DNA of 64,000 bases from Adineta vaga (taxonomy: Eukaryota > Rotifera): NCBI GenBank assembly GCA_021613535.1, contig CP075492.1, forward strand, positions 7,192,001 to 7,256,000, given 5' to 3'. Shown one piece after another: positions 34,953 through 49,900 of this stretch. The position numbers were made by a program, and so were the translations under genes. Each line of letters opens with the position of its first letter. Position 1 is the first letter of the stretch. The notes under the pieces are model-generated. The model saw nothing but the letters and a program-made list of their open reading frames with translations, did not search any database and was not told where the DNA came from.

Positions 34953-37900
34953 TTATTGATAGAGACCCTAAAAGAGAAAGAAAAAGAAGAATGAATGGAA
35001 TTTTCTATCAATCTCATTAGAATACAATTACTTGAAGATTATTAGTGGATGTTCTCACTGATGAATGTTTCGAAGATGGGAAACTTTGGTTTAAATCTCT
35101 TGCTGCTAAAAATTTTTCCAATTGTTCAAGGAAAATTTTCACAACACGTTTCATGGCATTCAAACGATCTAAGATTAATTTTGAATCATTTGTTAAACGT
35201 ATTTGATCATTCGTAACAGGTGATAATGGACGTTCGTTAAGAGCAATTAAACGATCATGTAAAATTCCTAAATCATCATGAATACGAATGAAACGATGAA
35301 GTTTTGTACGATTAATATTCTGATTAATTTCACTGTCTTCCACTGGTTCTAACGAATGTATCAATAATTCAAGATGATCTAATTGACAATTGATATCAAT
35401 CAAACCACGATTTCCTTCTGGATGTATCTATTTATAAGAGGATGATTTCATTGTATTATATAAATAAATCAGATAATTACTTTAATTTCACGAGATTTTG
35501 ATGATAGATTTTGAAATTTATCTCTGAGTGATTGAAGACGATGATCAACAAGGATCCATTCATTTGAATGATCATTAAATTGATTAGCTTGATCAATGGT
35601 TGATTTTAAAAGGATTTGAAATTCATCTAAAATGTACAATGTACAGGCGTCATTTTAAACCGTATTTCCTTACTTAATTGTTGTTGTGTATCGGATCTTA
35701 AATGAGTTGCTCGAGATGCTAAATAAAAGTATGATTACTTATTTATCTTCGAATCTTTTTCTCTTACTGGATTGTTCAAGATTTGCAAATTGTTGAGCAG
35801 CATGTTCAAGATTATCGATTTGTCGTTTAAAATCTCTCCATTGTAAACGATTTCGATTCAATTCTTCATCTTTATTGTTAGCTAATAATTGTAAACGTGG
35901 CCATTTATTCATAATATCTGTTAGGAAGAAAGAGAAATATTTTAGATAACAAAAAACAAAATATTAGTAGTTTAGTTTGTTTACCAAGGACGGAAGAATC
36001 ATTACTGAGATCTTGTATCAAATAAGCACCTATTTCTTGTCGAATTTGAGGAAGTAATTCATTTAATGCATCGATTTTTCGATGAGTCGATATTAACAAT
36101 CGAGTCTAAATGTAGAAAAGAGATGTTTGACTCTTGACAGATGAGTATTTCTTACATAAGAGAAATCATCGGATATATGATCAAGTTGCATACCAATTGG
36201 TGTTGGAGCATATAAATTCTCTTCTTTACTACGAAAATCACTATTAATTTGTAATAAGATATCTTCAAAATCAGCTAATAATTCATCTGCACGTTGAAGA
36301 CGATCACCGAATTCTACTGAAGCATGTGAACGTAGGAAACGATCTCGTGGACGAACAGTACGCACTGGAGATCGAGGTCCTAGAAAGAACAATTCCCATT
36401 CCGAGAAAAAAAAACAAATTCTTGTTACTTACTCGGTGGACTTGGTGATGTCATACGCTTCTGGATTGGTGAAACAACACGTGGTATACTCATTAAATCC
36501 AAATGACGCTAAAGTAAAAACAGAGAACATCCTGTTGAGTATGAAAAATTGTAATAAATTTTTTACATCATTGGAATTGATCAGCTTTTGTTTGATGATT
36601 TTAATACGTTTAATTAAATCTGTCAATTGTTGACAGAATTTCGATAATTGATTGATATCAATTGTTAAACCACGAGCATCAATCGTTTTACTAAGTAAAT
36701 GATTCGCACATGTTTGAACATATTCAATTTTCGCTAGTTTTTCTTGAATTTCACGTTCAATATCCTTGAAACGAGATGAGCTACGACTTCATCATATACA
36801 GTTTAAATTCAAATCTTACATCTAATTGTTGTAGTTTTTCATTCAATGGTGCTTCAGATAAATGTTCAAGATTTGTTAAAACTACTTCAAGATCAGCTAA
36901 CCAAACTACTAAGGAATCTTTTGTCAATTGAAAATCACCATGAATACTCAACATATATTTCAACTAAAAGAACTCAAATCAATTGAAATCAAGAAAAGTG
37001 CATTATCATACATTTTTCATGGATTCATGAACGGTTCCATTCAATGCTTCCCAACGATGATTGACATCTTTGATACGATTGAGTTTTTCACCTTTTGCAT
37101 CTGCTTTCGGATGTATACGAAGTATATCAGAATATATTCTCGCTATTTGTTGAATTTCTTTATCATCTGTATCTAATTTACGTCTTAAATTCTATAATAA
37201 AGATGAAATAATGAGTAGAAATGAAATATTCATGAACAAACTTCAAAATTTCTATATTCATCTTGAACACCTTGTAAACCATTCGCACTTGTTCGTTTAA
37301 TTTCAGCTAGCAATTGTTCATGATCAGTAATCATTTTCATTGCACGTTTAATCGCTTCATCCATATCTCGCCAAGGATCTTGAATACTATCCAATCTAAA
37401 TCAATCATATGAAAAAATCATCGTTCGCTCCGTTACTGATAAATATTCACATACTCAAATCTTCGTTTTGCTAATAATTCTTGTAATACTCTCCAACGTT
37501 GTTCGATTGTCTGAACTGTACGTGAAATTGAATCCACATTTTGTTGATGAATATCCGGATCTTGTAATAAGTTATGGCCAAGTGTAAGAAGATTATTCAC
37601 AGCTGTAGCATTGTTTTCAATATCAGTTTCGATTGACTAGAAGCAGACATTGATCTATTTCTCTTCTCGTAAAACAATCACTTACTGCAATCGATTGTTG
37701 ATAAGTAGGTAAATCATTTGTTTGATGTTGTTTTTGTAAATTTCCTTCAATCATATCTAACCAAGAACGAATATTTTCTGAACCTTGTTCAAAATCATTC
37801 AACATTTTCAGTGTCATTTCCGTTTTCTTGATTCTAATCAACAACAACAACAACAAATCTTTGTAAAGGAAAAACAAATAAGATATTCTAACTTTTTCTC

Positions 37901-40900
37901 AACATATTGTTCAGTTGTATTCATAATCTGTTCTAATTGATCGATCTTTTGTTTAAAGATTTGATCCGATGATTGTGATTGTAATAATCGTGCTTGAACT
38001 AATAAATCATTGACTTGCCGTCGTTTATCAGCCAAATGATTTCGAATATCGTTTTTAAGAACATCAAGTGTCACTTGAATTGTTAAACCATTCAATCGTT
38101 CATTCAATTCACTGGCACGAAAATGTTCGTACCATTGAATTAATCGAAGCGATTTCTGTTCGAAATCTTGATATTCGGAACGACGTTTAGTAAGTGTATC
38201 AATCAATGCGATTAAAACACGTTCTGCATCAGCCCATTGTATTTCCAATAGACTAAATTTTAGTTAGATAATAAAAAGATATGGATTTAAATCAAATTTA
38301 CTTGAGTTTTTGTATTAATTGTCGTGTATCTTCGGAATGTAATTCTGGAGAGATCTGAAAATGAGTTTTGTTTAATGAATGAGAAATATATATATATATC
38401 TCAGCAGACAAATTACTTCGGAGATTGCTTGTCGTACACGATGTAATTCAGATCGACGTTTTGTAAGTTCATGATTTTTATTCTAAAGAAAATAAGATTT
38501 CGTCTCTGCTTTCTTCAAATACGAAACTTACGTGACAACGTTGAAGAAATTGTGTTAAATCGTCGGTAGGTTGCTGTTGAAGTGTACGAGCAGATTTGAC
38601 TAAATTACCTAATTCATCTAATGTGCGATCGAGTTCATTGAATCGAAGGAGTGACTAGATGAGAAATAACATTTAATAAAAATAAGAATTGACTAGAATC
38701 AATTGAAGAATAAGATAAGCAGAGAAAGCAATAAGCGAAAGGGAGAGGAGTAAAATCAATGAACATGCATAAATCTTGGTGTTTTATCTAAATAGATGGA
38801 ATATAATTGATACTCCTATTGTACATATTAAAAACAAATACTATTCATGCGATATAAAGATTTCCTTTACTAAAGATTACCTTCTCCTTCTGAGGACTTT
38901 TTTGATGCTATAACACGAGAAGATTTACTCGAAAGTTAGACTAACTTCTTTCCGAATAAATTAAATACTTACTTGAACTAAAGTATCACATTTTTGTTTG
39001 ATATTAATTTGAATTTCATGAATTGACTTTTGTAAATCATTCCATTCTTTTTCTAAAATACCTTGAGTTTTAACATCGGAATGTTTTATCAAATGTCTAT
39101 TTGTTTCATAGATTTTGTCTAATAATGCTTTCAATTCATCATTATCAATCGAAGTTACAAAAGAACCTTGTTTGATTTGAGTGATTTTACTAATAGTTGC
39201 TGTTTGTAATTCTTGTTGTTGTTTTTCACATTTTATTTTTAATAAACGATAATAATCTACGAAATAGAGAATGTTCGAAGTACCGGTCATCAAAATTGAT
39301 TTCTTACTTTCAAGATGAGTTTGATAGGCTAACCAAATTTTAATTAATTCTTTTACTTCTTCATGTTTTTTTATGACCGCTTTCATCACATTTTGCCAAC
39401 GTTGTTCAAGTTTAATAAAATTACTTGGATCTTCTACCAATTGTTTTCCTTCATTAATCAATTGAATTAATTCTTGTTGTCGTTGACTAAAATCATTGGT
39501 AATATTCGATAGATTCTTATCAATTTCAATTAAACCATGATAATTTGTCGGTAGATTTTCATGAACAACAGCTAATTTCTTTTCTATGGCATGAATATAT
39601 TCATGCCATTTTTGACAACGTTTATCAAAATTTAATTTTCCATATTCATTCACTTCAATTTGTCGTATACGATTCTTAATTAAATCAACACATTGAGAAT
39701 ATTCAATCATTAATTCATGTAAATGTCTTGCACGTTTGATATAAAGAATAAATTCATTGGAATTTAAACGTTCAATAAGATCATGTTTAGATTGAAGAAG
39801 TAGATCAAGTTCACGAAGTTGTTTTAAATTTTGAAGATCATTTTCACCATTTAATTGTTGAGATTTAAGCGTTGTTTGTACTTGATTAATTGCATGAGTT
39901 AATTCATTTAGATAATCTATATAGATCTTTTCACGATGTTTAAGTTCATTACAATCAGTTAGAAGTTTATTTTGAAAATTTTGTAATTCAGAATATTGAT
40001 TATTGATTACAGCATATTGAGTATCGATTTTTTTTGCGGCTATTGGAGACAAATGACTACTAAGTTTCTTTGCACGTTCATGAAGTTTAATGATTTCTGT
40101 ATCAAGTTGTTGAAGACGTTGTTGAAAATCCTGGAACAATAAAACTTTACTATTTGAAAGGAAAAACAAAAGATAGAATAAGTCTTACTCGAGCTTTATC
40201 AAGAAGTGTATCTATATCGGAAGTAAATTTTTCTTTTTGAATACTATACCATCGTGCTTCAAGTTCACTGAGGCGATCAAGTAAATGTAGATAGGAAGGT
40301 ATTGAATTGTCTCCAATTATCGACAACTTCTCGTGATGGTTTAATAATTTCTTGTAAACGTTGTTTTACACTTATCCATTGTTGTTGAATACGATGAGTT
40401 AATTCATTAATTCTCGTCGATGTTTGTTTATCACATTGATCGGATAATTGATGTGTATGAGTTTTTATTTGATCAAAATCATGTCGATGAGAATCCATAG
40501 CTTGTAAATATTCCTACGAGAATTCAATTCATTAAATAAAATGTTTATTTAATTGATCTTACTTGTGCTTTTCGTGTACTCATTTCATATGTTTCAACAT
40601 TCATTGCACTAGTTTCTACACGATCGATTTCAGCTTCAGCTTCATGAAGAATCTTTTCCATTTTTAATAAAACACGATTATATTCTTGCCAATCATTTAG
40701 GATTGATTTCGATTTTAGTTTTAATTGTTCAATAGATGGTGAAAGATTATCAAGCATATAGCGAACATTTTGAATAGTACCATCTTGATCGGTAATACGA
40801 AATGTTGATGAAGACGATGCCATTCGACCAGTCGATGTTTTCAATGAAGAAAGGATTTGTTGTTTGGATGTAAGTTGATTTTCCATTTCCTAGACGAAAA

Positions 40901-43900
40901 TTCACAATTAGAAAGATTGAAGAAGAATGAGAAACAAAATGAATTACATTGCATTTTTTTATATTATGTTTTACTCCAGCTTCTAATGTTCTTGTACGCA
41001 TAAATTCTAAATCCGATGTTTGTTCTTGTACCCAATCGGATAATGTTCGAATTGTATGATCAAAATCATTGAATTGTTCGTTAAGTTGTTCCAATGTCTA
41101 TTTGTAAATTTATCAAAGATTAACATTTTTCGAAAGTATTCATCTTACATCGATTCGAGCTGAAATCAAAGATTTGATTTTAGTCCAATCAATATTAATT
41201 TGTTTAATGTTTTCCATATAATCAATCGTTGTTTCATCTACATTAGCTTCTTGTTGAAATGATTCATTAAGATAATCAATCGTTCGTTGATGATTTGATA
41301 CATCCACACGCATATCCTAGACAAAGCAAAATTCATTTCTCTTCACACAGATATATATCTATATACTCGATATCGTTTCAGTAATTTTTGTAATGTTTCT
41401 TTATTATTAATTGGTGCACCATGATCATCATCCAATAAACGTTTAATCGTATCAATAAATATGACCATTTCTTTTCGTGCTTGTCGAGATGGTAAACTAT
41501 TAATAATATTTTGATGAAGAATATTTTCATGTCGTAAAATATCCGTCTAGAAACAAAACATTATTAATCCACATATCATACTAGAGAATCTATTCATTCT
41601 TACTTTAATTGCTGTCCATTTCTGCTGTAAACATTCTAGATGACTCTCAATCGATTTTAAATCATAGAGATTGTATGTTGACAATCGTTTGACTAAAGAT
41701 AATGTATGAGAATAAACATCAGCAACATTATCAAGACGTTTTTCCACATCCTTAATAGAGAAAATTCAAAACTATTCTAAATGAGAAAGAAGAAATAAGA
41801 TTACCATCATTCGTTCTAATTGAACTCGAAGTTCACTTAGATTACCATCATAATGTGCAGTTGATTCACTGGCACATTGTCCTAATGTATCTTCAAGAAT
41901 CGCTAAATTTCGTTTGATATCAGTCGCAAATACTGTTCCAGTTTTATGACTAAAATGCATCGATTATATCAAATCTTATCGCAAAAAACAAAACCAACAG
42001 TTTACTTTTCATATTTTTCTTGAATATCATTAGAAATTCGATTGAAATTTTGAGTTACATTTTGTATTTCATTTTGTAACGAAAGAATATTCAATTCACT
42101 GCAAAGCATTTGAATTTCATCATTTAAATGCAATACTTCTGGTTCAAGTATCATAATTCGTTGATTGAGTTCCTAATAACAACAAAAAAATAACATTCAT
42201 AGAGAGAAACAATCGATTTCTTTCTACTTTATAAAGAGTACAAGTTGATTGAATCTGTTGAAAAGGAAATAAACGTTTATTTAATGGTATTTGTTTTTCA
42301 ATTTCATCCAATTGATAACATATATCATTGAGTCTTATTTGATATTCTTTCCATATACGTAATAAATATTCGCCATGAATATTTTGTTGAATAATTTTAT
42401 CTTGTAAATCATTGGAACGTTTTTCTAAATCATAATGTTGTTTGGAATAACGTGTACGTGTTTCACGATCAAGTTTATCATAGAAGAGATTCAATTGACG
42501 ACGTTTTTCATCCATTTGTTGACTAAGACTCTTTTGTTCGGTAAGTTGACGTGCATATTCATCACTTGTTGATGTTAACGAAACTGGCCGACTTAAACGT
42601 TCCATTGTAACACTATAAACACCTTCGTAAAGTTTACATTCATTGAGATAAACATCTCGACAACGTTCAGCATCAGTTAATGTTTCAAGACGATGATCGA
42701 ACTAGCAAAAGTAAAACAAAACAAAACAACGAGAAACATATTTCGAAAGAATGAAAAAATTAAATTAAATAACAAACCTGTTGTTTAAGAGAAGCAATAG
42801 TTGATTGTATCAGTAGAATTTCAGCAGGCAATGGTATTGGATTTCCATCTTCGAAACACATGGTTTGACCTTGTTTTTTTAAATTGATTAATTCTTGTTG
42901 ATAATGATCGAGTTCTTGATTTTGACTCTAGAAGAAACGATGATAGATTTGAAGAAAACTAATTGATACAAACTTACTCGTATGAAATGAAGTTGTTCTT
43001 CAATTGAATCTTGATTATTTAATTTTCGTTGTTTTAGAGTATTTAATTTCTCTTCTAATAAAGTTATTTCATCGATATATAATTGCCATTCTTGTTTACG
43101 TTGACGTTTACGTCGTTCTCGTTCTTCATTTTCACATTCAAATTTAATCATTTGTTCTTCAAGAGTTTTCAATGCATCTTCCACAGACTAAAATGATATG
43201 AGATGATTTGTTTTTTTCAGGAATGATCATCCAACTTACTCGACCAGGTGGAAATGTATCATGCTCTACAAGTGATGAAAGCTTATTTAGTGAATCTTGA
43301 TAAAGACGTTGTTTACGTTGATGTTCTTCAACATCCTATTTCGAAAGTGATGAGAGTGTAAATCAATCAAAGCAGTGTGAATGTTTGCATAGAAGCAAAG
43401 TGTCTTACTCTGATCTTTTTCTTGATTAATGAAGAACGATTTTCAAGTTCTTTTGTTAATTCAATCAAACGTTCTTTCAAATGATCGATTTCTTGTCGTA
43501 GTTTTTGTAGAGCATCATTTGGTAATTTCGAACTAAAAAGAAATTCGAAGAATTGGTAATGATTATTGATAAATTGAATCTAACTTGTTAATATTTCGTG
43601 AGAGTATATCAATTTCTTTCAATTTCTCTTGTATCAATTGTTGTTTTTGATTTAAATGCGTATATTCTTGTTGAAGTGCATCTAAATCTTGTTTATTACT
43701 TAAAGATTCATAACGTTGACTTTGTTTAATCCAATCAAATATCGATTCAATACGATCACGAAATTCTTTTTGTTGTCGATTTTGTTGTTCATATTCCTTG
43801 AAAACAATAATGAATTCGATTTTTTATTATTCAATAAGATTTCGTTCTTGTTTACCTCCTGTTTTCGTGTTACATTTGTTTTCATTTTTCCAATTGTTTC

Positions 43901-46900
43901 AATTAAATTTTGAATTGCAACTGCTACAATTTGTTCAATTTGTGGATAATCATGAGAAATATTCATAAGAATTTGTTTTCGTTTATCTAATTCCATCTGT
44001 ATATCTTGTAAACGTTGTAATTTTTCATCGATAGTTAATGGTTGTTCAATGATTGATTCAGTAGTTCGGTGAATATTATTTATCCATTGTTCATAGAATA
44101 TATATTGTTTATTAAATTCATTTAATTGATGATGAATCTTTTGACTTAATTCAAGACGTTGTTCGAGATTTTCACGATGTGTTGCTAAATCTTTCAATAA
44201 TCGATCAATATCAGTCGACTAAAACAGAACGAATTTATTGACATTTTCGATTGAAAGAAGCTATTACTTTTTGTGTTGCTTCAGACGATTTACTTGTTTG
44301 TTGAAGACGATTCAATCTATTTCTTAATCGTTGTAATTGTTCTACTACTGATTGATAATCCATTAAGATTGTTTTAGCTTTAGGAATAAATTGATTGAAG
44401 ATTTCAACATTTCTCGAATTTCCTAATTCATGAATGATATCTTTCGTTTGTTTCATCCACCGTTCACATAATGCATTCGTTTCTGTATATTGTTGATTGA
44501 TATGATTCATTTCATTCATATCTTCTTGTTTAGTAAGTAAATCTTGTTCAAGTTCAGTCCATCGACGTGCTATTTCACTTACACGACGACGAACACGTTC
44601 ACGTTCATCAGAATCAGTTAATTGTGGAATTAATGTTGTTGATAACAGTTGAACACGATCGATCAATGTACGTTGACTATGCATTTCTGCAGTTAAATCC
44701 TAAATAGAAATGTAGATTCATTTCTTTTGTTCTCAAAGAAGAAAATTCATTGCTCCTTACTTTTAATAAACTAGTACTAAGTTTTGTATTTGATTGACGA
44801 ATTTTCGTTTCGATATTTTGAATATTTTTCGCGATATTATCCATTGATTTTTCGTAATCATCACGTAAACTTTGAAAATCATGTAATTCAGCTGATTTAT
44901 CATTTAAACGACCTTTCATATCTTCCATATCTTCGAAAACTCGACTAATCATTTTATCTAGATCATCCGAGAAATTTCCAAATTCATTTTTATAATCATC
45001 AATCGCTTGTTCGAATAGGTCAAAATTATGGACTAATTCTGTATCGATTTTCTAAACGAAACAACAAAAACATGTATGATTAGTTGAAGTAAAAAAATGA
45101 AATAAGTCAATGAACTTTTAAGTTTTGATCAGCGTCATTAGTTAATGTAGGATGAATTTCAATCAATTGAACTTTAACACGTTGAAGAATTGATGACATT
45201 GATCGAGCATTTTGTCGTAATTTTTCTTGTTCTTGAACTTGTTGATCCAAATGTTCAATAGTTCTTGATGTTTCACTTTTTAAACTAGAATAAACATACA
45301 TTGAAATAATCGATATGAAATACTTTCATTACATTACCTTTGATAATCTTGTACAGCATCTTGATGTCTCTTTTCTAATGTTCGAATAATGTGTTGATCA
45401 TATCGTCGTTCAAACAATGTCGTAATCATACCATCCACTTCGGATAAAAGTGAACTTTCTAAATCGACATCTTTCATAAAACTTTTGATTTCAACCGATC
45501 GTCGAGTTAAATCAACACTTCCATAGCCACTATCGAAACTTTGATGTAGTTCTTGTCGTTTACGATTTGTGAATGATTTGATTTTACTCAATGTACGTTC
45601 AATACGTTCTCGAAGTGATTCATTTTCCTAAAGAATATTTATCAACATAAGATTTTTCGATTTGAAATAAAAGTTTTACTTCTTGAACTTTCTTTCCTCG
45701 ATCGAGACTTTCTCGAACAGTTTCAACTAAAGTTGCAAGCTCTTTTAATTCACGATCGATATCAGTTGAACTTGCTACATCTAACGATTTCTTCAAATCA
45801 CGACCGAGATATTGTAAAGCAGAAAATGTTGAATCCATTTCGGTGATGAGATTTTCTGCTAACTAGAAATACAGATGAACATTTACAAAAAAAAACGAGT
45901 TTCAGGGATTTATGTAATCTTACATCAGGTGATTTTTCAATCATTTGTAAAAGACGATCTGTATCGGAATGAAGATTAGCAGCACTAGAATTGAAACGAT
46001 TGGATTTTTGACGAATTTCATCGAGTTCTCTTCGACGTTGATGTATTCTCGATTCTAGAAAGACGAAGAAAATAAATCTATTCGAAAGATTTTCTCAGTT
46101 TTACCAAGATCTTCGATTGTCTGATGAAAATTTTTCAATTGACTATCACATAGATCTTTGGCATTATTTCGTAAATGTAATCGAAATGTTTCGGATGATT
46201 TGTGTGCATCAACTAAATGATAGTTTTGTTCAGCACATATCTCTTCCAAATACTAAACAATCAGAAAATATCAATAGAAGATTGAAAAGAAAAAAACGAA
46301 AACATGCATACATTAAGTTCTTTTTCATGTTCATCAAGACGAGTACGATCATATCCATCAAAGAATGATGATAATTTAAGATCAACCTCACTAGAAAGCA
46401 AACCAAAGAGAAAGTTAAGAAATAGATACAGATTTCGATATACCTAAGAGCTGTTTTCACGTCCGTAATGAGATTTAAATATTGACCCATGTGTCGATGA
46501 ATATCATCAAGTATATTCATTTGTTTATTGAGAAGATTCTACGATGAAAATTGCGATGAAAATTTATGAAATGGAAGATTTCCTACTTTCACTTGATGTT
46601 TCAATTCTCCGATTGTATCTAATCGTTCTCGAATTTCTCCATCATCTGCATTGATAATATTTGGTTCATCCTGAAGAGCTTGTTGAATTCGAGCCATGCG
46701 TTGATCAATTGATGGTCCAATTTGCTAGAGAAGATATTCATAATTTCTCATTCATCCTTTTTCAAAACATTTCATTTACTTTAAATGATTCTTGAACATC
46801 ATTGACATTACTCAATGATATATTTAATTCCAATGGTTGTTGTAAATCAAGAAGAAGTCGTCGAAACCAATCGATTGTTGATAATAAATCTTCATTTAAT

Positions 46901-49900
46901 TTATGTTGTGTTTTCATCAGATGTTCATATTCACCACGAACTTGTTGACAAGTTGTAAATAAATCTTCCAGACGTTCTCGACGACGTTCAAGTGTACGTT
47001 TGCTTTGTTCATATTGTGAATGAGGAAGATCATTGGCAAGACGATCATTCATAAGAATTAATTTATTCAAATCTTGTTCAGCGTGTTGTAAACGATCACA
47101 CACCGTCTAAAAATATCGAAATAACAATGAATTATCTCGTAAAAATCAAACCTGATAAATAATTCCTCTATCTTGATGATGTTGAGATGATTTCAATTGT
47201 TCAGCTGACATTTGTAAACATGCATCTAATTCATTTTCTAATAGATGAAATTCATTTTCCGTATGAATAACTCGTTCAATTCGTTCAATTTCATTATGAA
47301 TAAGTTCATCGAAATTTTTCAAATTTGTATTCAATTCATTTCCATGACGAAAATCAATTCGATGACCTTTACTCGTTAATAAACGTTGTAAACGTGTTAA
47401 TTCTTTAAAACTATTATTTGTTTCATCGAGATGTTTTAATAATTGTTTATATTGTTCTAAACGTCGTTCTGTCGATGGATAATTACTATCAAGTGGAGAT
47501 TGATGTTTAAGTCGATTGAATTCAGTTTGTAATTGTTGAAAGAGTTCTTGAACATGTTCGAGTTGTTGATCAAATTCACTTCGTTCATCTATCGAAACGA
47601 GAACAAAGATGAGTGAAGTTTTGTATGGAATTTTATTTTAACTTACGACTAGCTTCATCCAATAGAGCAACACGTTGAGTTAAATTATCAAGTAAACGAT
47701 TGTATTTATCTTTGAGAACTGTATATTTTTCATCGAAAGTAATACGATCAGTTTCATTCAATGTCGAAGCAACAATTGTATGAGCACGTGCTAAATCTTC
47801 CAATTCATGACGACGATCTCGTGTTAATTGTAACGATGACTAAATATTTCTTCCATACGATGAACTAATATCATTTTTCAAAAAAACTTACTTGTACAGT
47901 TTTCGATTTATCTTTCAATGCTCCAACTGCTTGTTGTAGATCATTTGTAAATGGTTCTTTTACTTGTTGTTCAGTACTTTTAATCCAGTCAGTCAATCTA
48001 TTTGTTAGACGTTCATAATCATGACGTTGTTCATTAGCTACATGTAATTGTCGATTACGATCATTCAAGATTTCTTCCAAATGACTCAATTGATAGAGTA
48101 AATCTAAGTTTACGAACAGCTATGAAACGACAAGAAAATAATTTCAAAAACAATACAAACCATCGGTATGTTGATCGTAATCATGTTCATCTTCGAAAGC
48201 ATAACCTTGTTTGATAGAATCATTCAATTGAATAATCTGATCGAGAGTAACTCGTTGTTGTTTTGATTCATTCAATGTATCCTAATAGAAAAGAAAGAAA
48301 AGAACTATTTTGGTGATTTGAAGGGAAAAAAACAATTTACACTATATTTCTGTTGTAAACGTTCGATCTCAGTTGTTTTTAATGGAATCGCCGCATCAGA
48401 AGTGATTATACGTTGTCTATCATCGTACCAAACGAAAAATCGTTCTGAAATTTGTTCTAATTCTTGTCGTTGATGAATTAAACTAGACAAACGATCTTTT
48501 CGTTTTTCAATTTGTTCTTGTAATTGTGTTAATTCCGTCTAAGAACACAACGCTTCGTTATTCCGTAATAAAATGAAGAGAAAGAATATACTTCAATTTT
48601 ACGAAAAGTAGAGTCTGCTTGTTGTCGTTCTTGATGTGTAAGATCTGATGAGATAGTTTTGTATTTATTACGCAAAGCAGTTAATTGAACATCTTCACCT
48701 TGAACCTCTCGATGAAGAGTCTAAATTTAAAGATTTCATAGATAAAAACATCTGCAATCTCGTTTTGAAAATATCATCGCCTGTTCCCTCTCTAATGATT
48801 ACTCTGTATTCATGGAGCATCAACATCCTGTGCAGATATTGATTAGATATGCGTAAGCTTGTGATTAGTATATATCATTTGAAAAGCAAGCATAAGCCCA
48901 TCAAATATCCTATTGTATTAGTTACTAAAACAAAACAAAATGACAGTTTATTATATTTAACAGTTACATGAGTTTTCCTTGCATCATATTCATAGTTGCT
49001 ATTGAAAAAGTAAATGATTGTATATGAAAGCTTACTTTCAATTTTCTTTCGTGTGTAATATATCAATGAATTCGAAAGTAATACATGTAAACAAGATTGT
49101 ACATTGAGTATTTCGTCGATTTATATTAGTATGATGAAGCAAAAATCATTAGAAGCAGAAGAAGAAGATGATGAAGAGCGCACTGCAAGTCAATAGCAAA
49201 GATATGGATAAAGAAACAAAATTCGTGCATCATTGCTAGGGTTATGTAGATACGAATAGTATTCAAAAGCATTTGGATTATAGCGTTAAGATAAAAGATC
49301 CTTTTTTGAATACCTTAATAACGATCATTAAATCTTCAATATCACGTATTGAATAACCAGCGAGATGAGCTGAACGATGATTATTACTGATTGAATTGAT
49401 ACGTTGAAGTAAATTTGTATGAGCTTGAGTAAAATCTCCGACTAATCGATCTAATTCTTGTGCTTGTATTCGACGTTGAGCAAGCTATCGGAACAAAAAA
49501 AGAAAGAAAGAAAGAAAGAAAGAAGTATGTTCTTTCATCGAATAATGTTTTGAACATACCTTATTTTCGATAGAATCAATCAAATTTTGAATTGCTCGAC
49601 ATTCGACGACAAAAAAGACATTTCTATTTGTAGATGAATCCGTTATTGTCGCATTACTTTCTTCCATTAAACGATCAAGTGCAGTACTATCTGTTTGAAT
49701 TGTTCGTAAATCATTGGTATAACGTTCAAGTTGTACTTTTATTGCATCAATATTTTCTATTTTCATCTGTTGATTTTGTTGAAGTTCATCATTGATTTGT
49801 TGTAATTTATGACGAATCTCTGTGGAATATTTCATATGTTCATCATAATGTTTTAATAAATCAAGACGTTTTTGTAAAACAATTTCATATCTAAAATGTT

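Noticed and set aside
38961-40169. A single 402-codon exon
   Set aside because: It contains a GT-AG intron (39309-39259) whose removal gives a better spectrin repeat, so the open frame overstates the exon.
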